A stretch of 64,000 bases of DNA from Nostoc commune NIES-4072 (GCF_003113895.1 NZ_BDUD01000001.1:6686792-6750791), one strand, 5' to 3'. Positions 1 to 10,439 are shown, numbered from the stretch's first letter. Program-made: numbers and translations. Notes: generated by a model not told the origin, from the letters alone.

Positions 1-1061
1 CAATTGGCGCTGCTCTAGGGATGGGTGATCCCGGCTATGCTGCCCTAGCGGAGATCGATGCCGAACTGGCGCAGCAGGTGCGGCTGTTGGCAGTGAATCC
101 CAAACAGCAGATATTGATGCGGCCAAATGGCGAGGTTCTTTTCGCTGATGAATCCCCACTTGCCGGGACAGGCTTCACCTGGCTATGCTGGTATAACCTA
201 CAGACCTGTCTTTATAAAGCACTGCCCGCGACGGTATCACTTCATCTCAACCATACCCTCATCGGTTTCACTCGGACTTCAGTCCAGGGTCAAGAGCAAT
301 TGCGTTTGAAGTTCCGTGACCAGGAAGATGTCTGTGCCCGACTTTTAATTGGTGCCGACGGTTACAACTCTGTGGTGAGAAGCATTACCGTTGCAGATGG
401 TGCCCCTCTTTATACAGGAACCATGACTTGGAGGGGGATTGTGAAACGGGAAAACTTGCCCTCACTTACCGCTCCCTTCCTTGAATCTGCTGGATTTCAA
501 CTTGTGGTTGGAGAAAAAAAGAACTTCTGGATAATGGATGCGGGTACGGAATTGCTTGCTTGGGGTGGCACAGCCCTACGTTTGAATCACTCGAAAAGTT
601 CATCAGCGCTAGAGACGGTACTGCAAATATTTGAGCAATGGCCCCCTCTGGTTGAAAGTGTGATTAGAGCCACTGAGCCTGAGACCATCATCGAAACTGG
701 TGTCTTCGACAGGGAACCAGTGCCGCAGTGGGGGGACTTGAGACGTGTGACCCTACTGGGTGATGCGGCCCACCCGATGCGGCCATCGTTGGGATTGGGC
801 ACAACTATGGCCATACAGGATGTGGTAGCCTTGGCTAAAGTTCTAGCCCGTACTGATCTAGGTGATGGGGAACAACTCGGTGTTGCTCTACGCACTTACG
901 AGCAGGAGAGGATTGCTATTTCGGCCCCGTTACAGCGCCTTGCTCGACAGGAGGGTGCTAATTCCCATGCTGAAGATCAGGCAGAGCGGCTTAAAGAAGG
1001 ATTTTCAGCCGCCCTGGCAGCACGCAGGCAGGCATTCCAGAAGCACTTCAGTGGTGAGTGA
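1..1061 (+). CDS. FAD-dependent monooxygenase, 5' end cut by the window
   Basis: This is a class A flavoprotein monooxygenase of the PHBH/UbiH-like fold, which uses NAD(P)H, FAD and O2 to hydroxylate a small substrate that cannot be deduced here. The visible part carries LLIGADGYNSVVR (the second nucleotide-binding DG motif) and VTLLGDAAHPMRPSLGLG, the GD motif that contacts the FAD ribityl chain. The N-terminal GxGxxG dinucleotide fold is missing. The frame is open upstream of the first ATG (position 21) to the window edge, and those codons fit the family's usual sequence, so the real start lies outside. It converges on the SNF2 gene with a gap of under 40 bases. Confidence 0.85.
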   Translation, partial: IGAALGMGDPGYAALAEIDAELAQQVRLLAVNPKQQILMRPNGEVLFADESPLAGTGFTWLCWYNLQTCLYKALPATVSLHLNHTLIGFTRTSVQGQEQLRLKFRDQEDVCARLLIGADGYNSVVRSITVADGAPLYTGTMTWRGIVKRENLPSLTAPFLESAGFQLVVGEKKNFWIMDAGTELLAWGGTALRLNHSKSSSALETVLQIFEQWPPLVESVIRATEPETIIETGVFDREPVPQWGDLRRVTLLGDAAHPMRPSLGLGTTMAIQDVVALAKVLARTDLGDGEQLGVALRTYEQERIAISAPLQRLARQEGANSHAEDQAERLKEGFSAALAARRQAFQKHFSGE

Positions 1062-1098
1062 AAATTGTTACTACTGGACTAAAGTCCTTACTACGAAC

Positions 1099-4000
1099 TT
1101 ATTCTGCATCATCGTCAATTACTGCACTGCGATCGAGTATTAGTAAGTTACGAAGCTGGTCTGTATCCAGTTCTGTCAACCATTCTTCACCAGCACCTAC
1201 AACTTGTTCAGCTAGCTGTTTTTTACTTTCAATCATGTCATGAATTTTTTCTTCTAAAGTGCCTGTGCAAACAAATTTATGTACTTGCACATTCCGGGTT
1301 TGACCAATCCGAAATACTCTATCTGTGGCTTGATTCTCCACGGCTGGATTCCACCATCTATCAAAGTGGAATACATGATTTGCTCGTGTTAAATTCAGTC
1401 CGACACCACCCGCTTTCAGAGAAAGAATCATAATTGGTGGCCCTTGAGGATCGTGTTGAAAACGGTCGATCATTTCCTCACGTTGTTTTTTACTGGTGCT
1501 GCCATATAAAAAGAATATTTCTCGCCCAAGTTGTTTTTCTAAATAGGGTTTAAGTAACTTACCCCACTCAGCAAATTGTGTGAAAATTAAAGCTCTATCC
1601 CCTTCTGCTAAAACTTCTTCTAACATTTCTTCTAGCCGCAGAAGTTTGGCTGAATTATGTTGCTCTAATGTCGCTTGTTTCAAGTATTGGGCTGGGTGAT
1701 TGCAGATTTGTTTGAGTTTGATTAGCAAAGCTAAAATCATCCCCCGGCGTTGCAATCCTTCAGCAGATTCTATCTCTACTAAAGATTGTTCTACAACTTG
1801 TTGATAAAATGCAGCTTGTTCACCAGTCAGACCGCAAAATACGGTCATTTCTTGCTTATCTGGTAAATCTTGAATGATGTCGCGATCGCTTTTCAATCGC
1901 CGCAGTATAAATGGTTGCACTAATGAACGTAACTGAGTCAAAGAAGCCGTATCACCATACTTTTCAATTGGCATGGCAAATCGACGCTGGAAAAATTGCT
2001 TATTGCCTAAATAGCCAGGATTGAGAAAATCCAAAATAGACCAGAGTTCTTGCAGTCTATTTTCTACTGGTGTCCCCGTTAATGCAATGCGAAATGTTGC
2101 TTCTAATTCCCGGACTGCTTTTGACTGCTTCGCCTCTGGGTTTTTCACATTCTGGGCTTCGTCTAAAACAATTATCTGCCAAGAGACACTTTGCAATGAC
2201 TTGATATCTCGATGAAGTAGTGAGTAGCTGGTAACTATTAAATCGTGCTTTTTCACTGCTTCTAAAAACGCTTTTCCTTTTGGGCGTTTGTCACCGTGAT
2301 ATTGCAAAATTTTCAGGCTTGGTGCAAATTTATTGACTTCCCTTTCCCAGTTGCCTAAAACGGAAGTTGGACAAACTAGCAGTGTTGGATTTTCTAGTAC
2401 GTCCTGTTCTTTCAAGTGCAGCAGAAAAGCAATGAATTGGACAGTGTTGTGGCAAATAATATTGTTAGCGACAAAATTATGATGTTCGCTAACTTCAAAG
2501 TCATAAACCCATCCATCGTAATCTATGTCCTCTATTGATTCTATCCGGCAATAAAATACCTCTTGGTCGAGAAGACATTGCAAAGACTGTCTTATTAAGC
2601 TCAACTGTTCTACATCTAGGCTGCTATATGCTGACAAAGTTTGAGTTGTCCACTTGGAAGGTTTTAGTAGCTGATACTGTTCTTGGGCTTCTCCACTAAT
2701 CATACGGCTCATTCCAGCTATTACTCGCTGTAAACTATCTCTAGAAAATTGCTGGGAACCATTAATATAAACAGTGTTGTGCATCCCAAAATGTCGCAAC
2801 GGAAGTCCCGTTGCTATGACTGTTTGGGCAACCATATCAGAAGCAGGAATTCCTTCAATATTTGTGTTGCTGATCAGTTGACAAATTAGTTCTAGTTTGC
2901 TCTGTTTCTCTGAGTTATTAAAACCAATTTCTTGGATAAATCTGCGGGCAGAATTTCCTCCAATTACACCAATATAGTAGGTGCGTAAAGTACGAGTTCC
3001 ATTAGTAGCACACTTCTGTTTAGGCGATATTCGCAACCAAATGCCGAAACGCCGCAACAGTGCAGAAAGTTGCTGAATTAGTAAGGCTGAAGCTGTAGAA
3101 ATCTCAATACTCCCCATACTTAAAACAACAGCAGATTCAGCATCAAAATAGTTTTGTAAAAATATCCGCACACTATCCAAGTCTGCCTGCATAATGAAGG
3201 ACGGAATAGATTTTTCTGCCGACAGTTTCCCCCAAACATAACCTTTAGCTTCTAAGAATTCCCGATAGGCTTGGCTGTTAACTCGAAGAGCAGAAACTCT
3301 GTTAGGGAAGGTAGAGATATTAGGGCTGTTAATTTTGAGGTTATAGCGGTTTTGAATGCGTTGGCAAATCTGGAGTAGATCCTCTAATACTTTGGTGTCT
3401 TTTTGGGATATTGTCACTCTTCCCACATCGGGTAGTTCATGCCCTTCAGCAATCTGCCAAGCAAGAAACTTGACTAAATCAGGATCTTGTGATTCTCCAT
3501 TCCAAAGTGTTTTACCTGGGACACAAACGTAATCACCCACCTGTAAGTTATTTGTCCAACCTTTATTTGTCAACAATTTATGACGATGAGTAATAGTGAT
3601 ATTATTACCGTCTTCTAGGGTGATTTTTCGTAATTTCTCGTGGACTTGCTGGCGATACAAGCGTCTAACATTAGCTTGGACAATTTTGCCAGTTTTTTCA
3701 TCTATGGAATTAACTAATAATTGCTCTGTGGGGTTAGCCCAAAATCCCTCGCCGTCAAATTCTGTTTCTCCAGCGTGAGTTGTCCAGATTGTCTCTGCTG
3801 TGCGTAACAGTCCATTTACATTTACTAAAGTATTATTTGCTACACACTTACCGAGTCCCATATCGTCGGCAAGACACGCACCCAAACCCCAACGTTCCAA
3901 GAAAGATAGCCAAGCAGCACCACGTTCTTGATAAGGCCGCAACTGTCCTTTAAAGGCTGCTGGTGTCGGTAAAGGTGCGATCGCTTGATTATTATTTAAC

Positions 4001-5802
4001 GCCCCAATCAACTCTTGCAACGCCCCAGATGCCTCAAAACTGACCACTGGTAATTTTTCAATTACCTGGGTATCCCCTGTACTGAAACGCAAGGCATCTT
4101 CTAAGGAAAGCGCCATTTGGTCTTTGCGAGTGGTAAAAAAGGTTTGGGCTGTTTTGATATCCTGGGGGCGCAATTCCACCCACTCGCCGTTAATTTCTAC
4201 TAGCGGACTATTTAAAGCCACAAGTTTATCAAACTCAGCTTTAGAAATAGTTTGTCCACCAATTGCCAATTGCCATTGGAAATTTAGCAAACTTTGCAAT
4301 CCTAAACGTCCCTGCTTTTTCTTTGGGGTTTCAGCAGTAATTTTCAAACCTAAACGGTTCGCCCATCCTTCGCGGTTCGCCAAACTAGAAGGCAAAATTA
4401 CTCCTAAACCACTGTCTTCCAACCTCCAAGCTACAGCCTTGATAAACTCATAAGCTTGCATGGGGGTGATCCGAGAAGATTGGGGATATTCGGTTTCAAA
4501 ACTGGGTGCGATCGCTGGATATAATCGAGAAGCTACCCCCAAACCGCGCAAAAATGTTTCCTGTGGTTGCTCAATTGTCCGATTTTCATAAACCAATTGT
4601 TCAACTGGATTGTTCCAAATAGTTGCCGCATCGACCAAAAAATCAGGATCATCTGCCGCTTGTAAATAATACGCCAATGTCCAATCTATTTCGCCAGACT
4701 CTGGAGAACGCAGTTGAAAACAGGTACGAAATAGAGTTTTAAGCGTTAATTGGTATTGTAGCGGCATAGTCCAAGCTTTCAGTGCCGCTTCCAGTCGTTC
4801 CACTTCAATTGCATCTGCATTAACTGTATCAGATACATTAGTTAAAGCTTGCAACCATTGTCGCACCCCACCTGGTAAAGATGCGATCGCTTTAGCTTCA
4901 ATTGGAGGTTGAGAACCCACCATTCCTCGCACTTGGGCATCTATCGTACTGTTGAGAAATCCCAGCAACAATTCTTGAGGTTCGGTAGGGAAGTCTACAT
5001 AAAGTAGGGATTGGGGATTAGGGATTAGGGATTGGGAAAACTCCTCCCCAGTCCCCAGTCCCCAGTCCCCAGTCCCCAGTCCCTCTTGATAAGTCCGACA
5101 AACCAACGGCATATTTGCAGAAAATCTTTCTAGACGGGTTCCATCTACAGCACTGTCTAGAAGTACTTGCCATTTGGCAGCAAATGCAGCATCTGCTTGT
5201 CGGTCAATTGTTGGTAAAAACTTGCACCGTGAGATTAAATCTAAACTCCATCGGGCAACTTGCGACCAAAAACGTAAATCTCCTCCTAAAAAGGCATCTT
5301 CTCCGTTAGTCGCATTTAAGGGAATAGCAGCGAGAAATTTTACTGCTTCGCTGGGGTTAAGACAAAAACCTTCAACTCGCCACGGTTGCAAATATTGCGG
5401 AGAGTCTGTGTTTAGTTCCAAACTGGCAGAATGTACAGGGATCGCTGTTGTTTCTTCGTTACTGCCTTCTGGAATATAAGTTGGTAAGGCAATAATTTGC
5501 GAATACGTTGGTAAACTGATCTCAGTAGTAGTGGCAGCTTTGCGCGTTCGTCCAGTTGTAGCGATCGCTTTGCTTGCCGCAGGCATCGCAACTTGGGGTT
5601 GCTGCATGAAGTTGGTAATCGCCATGTTCTGCAAACGCAACCACTCATTCAACTCAACTGATGTCATCGCCAATGGATTTAGTGGTATATTTCCAGAACC
5701 ATTAGGCTCGAAATTCACTCGTGGCGATCGCCAAGTTTCTCCCCAAATAAATAAACAACCATTTTGATTTTTTAGTAACCAATTACAATGTAAAATCGCC
5801 AT
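1099..5802 (-). CDS. SNF2/SWI2-family DNA helicase-like ATPase interrupted by an intein
   Basis: The precursor is 1567 residues; removing the 467-residue intein leaves an 1100-residue SNF2 protein, a normal size for cyanobacterial members. A long N-terminal half resembles the SNF2-associated region of bacterial Rad54-like proteins. The ATPase follows: Walker A DDMGLGK|T (split after Lys652), DEAQ box near residue 1210, LTGTPVENRLQELWS (motif III) and QATDRVFRIGQ (motif VI) near 1490. Such proteins translocate on dsDNA and remodel protein-DNA complexes; the cellular role in cyanobacteria is unclear. The ATPase cannot work unless the intein splices out. A stretch near residues 240-266 (GLGTGDWGLGTGEE) is encoded by intergenic-type heptad repeats inserted in frame. 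Confidence 0.93.
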   Translation of the reverse strand: MAILHCNWLLKNQNGCLFIWGETWRSPRVNFEPNGSGNIPLNPLAMTSVELNEWLRLQNMAITNFMQQPQVAMPAASKAIATTGRTRKAATTTEISLPTYSQIIALPTYIPEGSNEETTAIPVHSASLELNTDSPQYLQPWRVEGFCLNPSEAVKFLAAIPLNATNGEDAFLGGDLRFWSQVARWSLDLISRCKFLPTIDRQADAAFAAKWQVLLDSAVDGTRLERFSANMPLVCRTYQEGLGTGDWGLGTGEEFSQSLIPNPQSLLYVDFPTEPQELLLGFLNSTIDAQVRGMVGSQPPIEAKAIASLPGGVRQWLQALTNVSDTVNADAIEVERLEAALKAWTMPLQYQLTLKTLFRTCFQLRSPESGEIDWTLAYYLQAADDPDFLVDAATIWNNPVEQLVYENRTIEQPQETFLRGLGVASRLYPAIAPSFETEYPQSSRITPMQAYEFIKAVAWRLEDSGLGVILPSSLANREGWANRLGLKITAETPKKKQGRLGLQSLLNFQWQLAIGGQTISKAEFDKLVALNSPLVEINGEWVELRPQDIKTAQTFFTTRKDQMALSLEDALRFSTGDTQVIEKLPVVSFEASGALQELIGALNNNQAIAPLPTPAAFKGQLRPYQERGAAWLSFLERWGLGACLADDMGLGKCVANNTLVNVNGLLRTAETIWTTHAGETEFDGEGFWANPTEQLLVNSIDEKTGKIVQANVRRLYRQQVHEKLRKITLEDGNNITITHRHKLLTNKGWTNNLQVGDYVCVPGKTLWNGESQDPDLVKFLAWQIAEGHELPDVGRVTISQKDTKVLEDLLQICQRIQNRYNLKINSPNISTFPNRVSALRVNSQAYREFLEAKGYVWGKLSAEKSIPSFIMQADLDSVRIFLQNYFDAESAVVLSMGSIEISTASALLIQQLSALLRRFGIWLRISPKQKCATNGTRTLRTYYIGVIGGNSARRFIQEIGFNNSEKQSKLELICQLISNTNIEGIPASDMVAQTVIATGLPLRHFGMHNTVYINGSQQFSRDSLQRVIAGMSRMISGEAQEQYQLLKPSKWTTQTLSAYSSLDVEQLSLIRQSLQCLLDQEVFYCRIESIEDIDYDGWVYDFEVSEHHNFVANNIICHNTVQFIAFLLHLKEQDVLENPTLLVCPTSVLGNWEREVNKFAPSLKILQYHGDKRPKGKAFLEAVKKHDLIVTSYSLLHRDIKSLQSVSWQIIVLDEAQNVKNPEAKQSKAVRELEATFRIALTGTPVENRLQELWSILDFLNPGYLGNKQFFQRRFAMPIEKYGDTASLTQLRSLVQPFILRRLKSDRDIIQDLPDKQEMTVFCGLTGEQAAFYQQVVEQSLVEIESAEGLQRRGMILALLIKLKQICNHPAQYLKQATLEQHNSAKLLRLEEMLEEVLAEGDRALIFTQFAEWGKLLKPYLEKQLGREIFFLYGSTSKKQREEMIDRFQHDPQGPPIMILSLKAGGVGLNLTRANHVFHFDRWWNPAVENQATDRVFRIGQTRNVQVHKFVCTGTLEEKIHDMIESKKQLAEQVVGAGEEWLTELDTDQLRNLLILDRSAVIDDDAE
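2446..3846 (-). other. Intein with LAGLIDADG-type endonuclease domain, inserted in the Walker A motif
   Basis: Codons 653-1119 of the SNF2 precursor form a 467-residue intein. It starts with Cys (CVANNT, block A), has a block-B-like TITHRHKL, and ends VYDFEVSEHHNFVANN...CHN (blocks F and G with penultimate His and terminal Asn). The +1 extein residue is Thr, a legal nucleophile. Two LAGLIDADG-like helices are visible, LAWQIAEGHE and FLQNYFDAES, each keeping an acidic residue at the catalytic position. Splicing would rejoin GLGK-TVQF and restore the P-loop. No internal stop or frameshift is seen, so splicing is probably active; whether the endonuclease still cuts cannot be told from sequence. 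Confidence 0.93.
5005..5085. repeat. Heptad repeats (GGGATTA-type and CCCCAGT-type) inside the SNF2 gene
   Basis: About 80 bp made of GGGATTA/GGGATTG units followed by five tandem CCCCAGT heptads. This is the kind of short tandem repeat usually found between genes in Nostoc-type genomes. Here its length keeps the reading frame and adds about 27 residues rich in Gly, Thr, Ser and Pro between TYQE and YVDFPTEPQE. Confidence 0.8.
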
Positions 5803-5933
5803 TTTCTAACTACTCAGATTTCCCAAATTTCAAGAATCAAAACCGCAATTATTCTACTTTTTGCATCTTCTTAATAAGAAGGTTTTTAGCTAAAAATTAT
5901 AATATAATTAATTTCACATTAATATTATTAGTA

Positions 5934-6479
5934 ATGATTTTTCCCTTAATTAAATTTTTAAAAAACGGGATAATAGTTGAACTAGATTATATGCATCCTC
6001 AAGAACAGGAGGTTGTAAGAGCATTACTCAATGTTGTAATTGTTGAGGGCAAAACTTATCCCCAAAAGGAACCTCTATCTCAGGCAGAATTTTCAGCTTA
6101 CTGGTTGAGTAAAGATGCCTTTGTTGTCAGGACATCTGTTCAGGATGCTACACACAAACCAAAAGAAATATTAGGGGCGTTTTATTTAAAACCAAACTTC
6201 CCCGGTCGGTGTTGCCATATTTGCAACGCTGGTTTTATTGTACAACCTGGGTTACGTGGTCAGGGGATCGGGCGGTTCATGGGAGAAGCGATGCTCTTAA
6301 TAGCAGCAAACCTGGGCTATGAAGCAGTAATGTTCAATTTGGTCTTTGAAACTAATATACCTTCATTTACACTTTGGCAGTCGTTAGGATTTGAGATTAT
6401 TGGGCGCATTCCGTGTGCGGCGAAGCTAGAGGATGAACAAACGGTAGACGCGCTGATGATGTATCGTGCTTTGGGTTGA
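5934..6479 (+). CDS. GNAT-family N-acetyltransferase
   Basis: A 181-residue protein with the acetyl-CoA-binding motif of the GNAT fold: FIVQPGLRGQGIGRFMGEA (R/Q-x-x-G-x-G/A), followed by the helix LLIAANLGYEAVMFNLV and the C-terminal LWQSLGFEIIGRIP strand-loop typical of these enzymes. It would transfer an acetyl group from acetyl-CoA to an amine, but the acceptor cannot be predicted. The start ATG follows an AT-rich leader. It stands alone, divergent from the SNF2 gene and about 100 bp before pnp, so it may share a promoter region with neither. Confidence 0.85.
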   Translation: MIFPLIKFLKNGIIVELDYMHPQEQEVVRALLNVVIVEGKTYPQKEPLSQAEFSAYWLSKDAFVVRTSVQDATHKPKEILGAFYLKPNFPGRCCHICNAGFIVQPGLRGQGIGRFMGEAMLLIAANLGYEAVMFNLVFETNIPSFTLWQSLGFEIIGRIPCAAKLEDEQTVDALMMYRALG

Positions 6480-6580
6480 ACTACTTATCTATCTTTGTAT
6501 GTACTAGAAGTCAGTCATAGTGCATAAATGTTAGGATTGCCACAGAAAGAGAATAGCGAAAGAGAAGGAAAAAAAACTGA

Positions 6581-8737
6581 ATGGCAGAAGTTGATAAGTC
6601 AATATCCTTCGATGGAAGGGATATTCGACTGAAAGTAGGCCTACTAGCTCCCCAGGCTGGTGGGTCGGTTTTGATAGAATCAGGGGACACATCCGTTTTA
6701 GTAACGGCTACGCGATCGCAAGCCAGAGAAGGCATTGATTTTCTTCCCCTGACAGTAGATTATGAAGAAAGGCTATATGCCGCTGGTAGGATTCCCGGAG
6801 GGATCATGCGCCGAGAAGGTCGTCCACCAGAAAAAACAATTCTCACCAGCCGTCTTATAGACCGCCCCATGCGTCCCCTGTTCCCTTCATGGCTACGGGA
6901 TGACCTGCAAATTATTGCCTTAACGATGTCGATGGACGAGTTAGTTCCACCCGATGTGCTAGCAGTTACAGGCGCTTCCATCGCTACTTTAATTGCCCAG
7001 ATTCCTTTTAATGGGCCAATGGCAGCAGTGCGGGTTGGTTTAGTGGGAGATGATTTTATCATTAACCCTACTTATGCAGAAATTGAAGCCGGAGACTTGG
7101 ATCTAGTAGTAGCAGGTTCACCACATGGCGTAATCATGGTGGAGGCGGGAGCCAATCAATTGCCAGAGCGAGATATTATCGAGGCGATTGACTTTGGTTA
7201 TGAAGCAGTACGGGACTTAATCAAAGCGCAGCAAGATTTAGTAGCAGAACTGGGTCTAGTAATAGTGCAAGAAGCACCACCAGAAGCAGACCAGACGCTA
7301 GAAAATTATATCCGCGATCGCGCTAGTGGTGAAATTAAGAAAATCCTGTCTCAATTTACTTTCACCAAACCCGAACGCGATGCCGCTTTAGATGTCGTCA
7401 AGGATGAAATTGCTACAGCGATCGCCGAACTGCCAGAAGAAGATCCAATTCGAGTTGCTGCAACTGCAAATAGCAAGGCACTTGGTAACACTTTTAAAGA
7501 TATTACCAAATACTTCATGCGGCGGCAAATCGTCGAAGATAACGTTCGCGTTGATGGTCGTAAACTTGATGAAGTGCGACCTGTTTCTTGTTTAGTTGAT
7601 GTTTTACCAAAACGAGTCCACGGGAGTGGTTTATTTAACCGGGGACTAACTCAGGTATTATCCACTTGTACTCTGGGTACACCTGGGGATGCCCAAAACC
7701 TCAACGATGACATGCAGCTAGATCAACACAAACGTTATCTGCATCATTACAACTTCCCGCCTTTCTCAGTCGGGGAAACCAAGCCAATGCGGGCCCCAGG
7801 AAGGCGCGAAATTGGTCACGGCGCATTAGCAGAACGAGCGCTACTACCTGTAATCCCGTCAAAAGAACAATTTCCCTACGTAATTCGCATCGTCTCGGAA
7901 GTACTTTCCTCCAACGGTTCGACTTCAATGGGTTCAGTCTGCGGTTCCACCTTAGCTCTGATGGATGCTGGTGTACCAATTATCAAACCCGTCAGTGGCG
8001 CAGCAATGGGTCTGATTAAGGAAGGGGACGAAGTGCGAGTCCTCACCGATATTCAGGGCATTGAAGACTTTTTGGGCGACATGGACTTCAAAGTTGCCGG
8101 AACGGATGTCGGGATTACCGCCTTGCAAATGGATATGAAAATCTCCGGTTTGTCGTTGGAGGTTATTTCCCAAGCCGTTCACCAAGCAAAATCAGCCCGG
8201 TTGCACATTCTAGAGAAAATGCTTGCGTGCATTGACACGCCACGGACTGAAACCTCACCTTATGCTCCACGTCTGTTAACAATCAAGATTGATTCAGACA
8301 TGATTGGTCTGGTAATTGGGCCTGGAGGCAAGACTATTAAGGGGATTACAGAAGAAACGGGTGCAAAAATTGACATCGAAGATGATGGCACCGTGACCAT
8401 TTCGGCTGTGGATGAGAATAAGGCGAAGAGAGCCAGAAACATCATCCAAGGCATGACCCGCAAGTTACACGAAGGGGATGTCTACGCAGGACGCATCACT
8501 CGGATTATCCCGATAGGTGCATTTGTGGAATTTCTGCCTGGAAAAGAAGGGATGATCCACATCTCACAACTAGCTGACTACCGCGTTGGCAAAGTTGAGG
8601 ATGAAGTCGCAGTGGGCGACGAAGTGATTATCAAAGTGCGCGAAATTGATAACAAAGGTCGGATTAATCTCACTCGCTTGGGTATCCACCCAGATCAAGC
8701 AGCAGCAGCAAGGGAAGCTGCGGCGGTGAATCGCTAA
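6581..8737 (+). CDS. pnp: Polyribonucleotide nucleotidyltransferase (PNPase)
   Basis: A 718-residue PNPase, full length for the family. It degrades RNA 3' to 5' with phosphate and in cyanobacteria can also add heteropolymeric tails. Domain order is visible: first RNase PH core (residues about 10-145, with [16 protein letters not shown]), the alpha-helical linker, the second RNase PH core (about 310-540, with [19 protein letters not shown]), a KH domain around 555-615 ([17 protein letters not shown], carrying GxxG) and a C-terminal S1 domain around 622-693 ([24 protein letters not shown]). The gene begins with ATG after an AAGGA-like ribosome site and is followed by a strong hairpin. Confidence 0.98.
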   Translation: MAEVDKSISFDGRDIRLKVGLLAPQAGGSVLIESGDTSVLVTATRSQAREGIDFLPLTVDYEERLYAAGRIPGGIMRREGRPPEKTILTSRLIDRPMRPLFPSWLRDDLQIIALTMSMDELVPPDVLAVTGASIATLIAQIPFNGPMAAVRVGLVGDDFIINPTYAEIEAGDLDLVVAGSPHGVIMVEAGANQLPERDIIEAIDFGYEAVRDLIKAQQDLVAELGLVIVQEAPPEADQTLENYIRDRASGEIKKILSQFTFTKPERDAALDVVKDEIATAIAELPEEDPIRVAATANSKALGNTFKDITKYFMRRQIVEDNVRVDGRKLDEVRPVSCLVDVLPKRVHGSGLFNRGLTQVLSTCTLGTPGDAQNLNDDMQLDQHKRYLHHYNFPPFSVGETKPMRAPGRREIGHGALAERALLPVIPSKEQFPYVIRIVSEVLSSNGSTSMGSVCGSTLALMDAGVPIIKPVSGAAMGLIKEGDEVRVLTDIQGIEDFLGDMDFKVAGTDVGITALQMDMKISGLSLEVISQAVHQAKSARLHILEKMLACIDTPRTETSPYAPRLLTIKIDSDMIGLVIGPGGKTIKGITEETGAKIDIEDDGTVTISAVDENKAKRARNIIQGMTRKLHEGDVYAGRITRIIPIGAFVEFLPGKEGMIHISQLADYRVGKVEDEVAVGDEVIIKVREIDNKGRINLTRLGIHPDQAAAAREAAAVNR

Positions 8738-8746
8738 CTCGATTTG

Positions 8747-8801
8747 GGATTTTAGATTAGATAAAATCTAAAATCCGCGATGCCTACTGTGAAGGCATCG
8801 C
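8747..8801 (+). terminator. Two consecutive hairpins downstream of pnp
   Basis: A perfect 12-bp stem (GGATTTTAGATT paired with AATCTAAAATCC, 8747-8776) is followed at once by a 9-bp stem (GCGATGCCT with AGGCATCGC, 8777-8801). The first is a plausible transcription end for pnp although the T-run is weak. The second belongs to the palindromic GCGATGCC repeat family seen elsewhere in the window. The rest of 8802-9039 is AT-rich with no gene and presumably holds the promoter of the next operon. Confidence 0.55.
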
Positions 8802-9039
8802 CGTATGCTTCTCTAATTAATTACAATCTTAACTTGATAGCAATAAGACAGTTAATAAGTGTTTTAACTCACCTATACTTTTTCAAAGTTTATACATTAT
8901 TTATATTATTTTGACAAGTCGTAATTAGAGTAATTTTAACTACACCTTTTATCTATTTACAAATTTAGTAAATTGTCTGATCATAACGACACAAGACAAA
9001 ACGTAATTAACAACATTTTTTTGTAATAAGTTGTAACTT

Positions 9040-10437
9040 ATGAATTTGTCTGATGAATGTTCTGTCAAAAATATCATGGCTTTAGTTCCAACGATAAATA
9101 AACTGACATCAACGCAAGTGCCCACACTCAATGATTGCAGTTCACAAAGCCTGCTCAATTACTTTGAGAATTCTTGGGAACTTGAAGAAACACTCATGAA
9201 AAGTTTGGTCGGGGAAGAAACTTTTTATCTTAACCCCGATCCTTTAAGAAACCGTCTAATTTTTTATCTTGGTCACTCAGCTGTTTTCTTTATCAACAAA
9301 TTAATTCGCGTTGGTTTAATCAAAGCTGGAATTAATTCGCAATACGAAACCCTATTTGAAATCGGAGTTGATCCTCAAACACCGACAGAACTCGACGCAG
9401 CTATGCAAGGGGTTAGCTGGCCTGATGTAGAAAAAGTTTGGCAATATCGAGATAAGGCGCGAGAAGCAATTACAAAAGTTATTCAAAAGACTCCCCTGGA
9501 TCTCCTAATTCATCAACAGCATCCCTTCTGGGCTTTGCTGATGGGAATAGAACATAGTCGGATTCACTTTGAAACCTCTTCGATGCTGGTGCGTCAGTTA
9601 CCTACTAATCGCCTAAAACGTCCCCAAGGTTGGGATTACGCACCTAGTAAGGGTAACATTCCCAACAATGCAATGCGGCGGGTTTCAGGTGGTATGGTAA
9701 AACTAGGAAAACCCAAGGATGATCTTACTTATGGTTGGGATAGCGAATATGGCGATCGCACTGTTGAAGTGAAACCATTTTTAGCTAGTCAATATCTCAT
9801 CACTAACGGCGAATATCTGAAATTTGTTCAAGCTGGTGGTTACAACAATCCAGATTACTGGAATGCTGAATCTTGGGACTGGAAGCAACTCTACAACGTC
9901 CAACATCCCAAATTCTGGATACCCTTCCCGGATGGTTATCGCTATCGAGCCACATTCGACAAAATAGACTTACCCTTAGACTGGCCTGTAGAAGTAAATT
10001 ACTACGAAGCGATCGCATTTTGTCGTTTTCAAGGCTCAGACATGCGCTTGATGACTGAAGCTGAATGGAATCAAGCCTTACTTACCTCTGAGGATAACCA
10101 GTTATCAAGTAACTATAATCTCAACTTACAATTCATTTCCCCTAGCCCGGTGGGAATGTTCAAACCAGCTAATAGTGCTTCTGGACTTTACGATCTTAGA
10201 GGAAACGTCTGGGAATGGTTAGCGGACACATTCAACCCCCTACCAGGATTTCAACCTCATCCGCTTTACAAAGATCAAGCAGCACCGTTTTTTGATGATA
10301 AACATCAGATGATGCTTGGCGGTTCTTGGGCTACTAACGGTTCAATGGCATTACCAACCTATCGCAACTGGTTTCGTCCTTACTTTTATCAACACGCTGG
10401 TTTTAGAATTGCTCAAGATTTCAAAGGAGATTACTGA
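9040..10437 (+). CDS. OvoA-like 5-histidylcysteine sulfoxide synthase, without methyltransferase domain
   Basis: A 465-residue non-haem iron sulfoxide synthase. The N-terminal DinB-like part has FYLNPDPLRNRLIFYLGH and the iron-binding HxxxHxE as HSRIHFE (His172, His176, Glu178). The C-terminal formylglycine-generating-enzyme-like lectin fold ends ALPTYRNWFRPYFYQHAGFR. The N-terminal block is of the OvoA (ovothiol) type rather than EgtB. Classic OvoA adds a C-terminal SAM methyltransferase domain and exceeds 600 residues; this one stops after the FGE domain. Expected reaction: O2-dependent C-S bond formation between Cys and His. It could instead serve an ergothioneine-like or unmethylated thiohistidine pathway. 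It is followed two bases later by a DUF427 gene. Confidence 0.8.
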   Translation: MNLSDECSVKNIMALVPTINKLTSTQVPTLNDCSSQSLLNYFENSWELEETLMKSLVGEETFYLNPDPLRNRLIFYLGHSAVFFINKLIRVGLIKAGINSQYETLFEIGVDPQTPTELDAAMQGVSWPDVEKVWQYRDKAREAITKVIQKTPLDLLIHQQHPFWALLMGIEHSRIHFETSSMLVRQLPTNRLKRPQGWDYAPSKGNIPNNAMRRVSGGMVKLGKPKDDLTYGWDSEYGDRTVEVKPFLASQYLITNGEYLKFVQAGGYNNPDYWNAESWDWKQLYNVQHPKFWIPFPDGYRYRATFDKIDLPLDWPVEVNYYEAIAFCRFQGSDMRLMTEAEWNQALLTSEDNQLSSNYNLNLQFISPSPVGMFKPANSASGLYDLRGNVWEWLADTFNPLPGFQPHPLYKDQAAPFFDDKHQMMLGGSWATNGSMALPTYRNWFRPYFYQHAGFRIAQDFKGDY

Positions 10438-10439
10438 GA

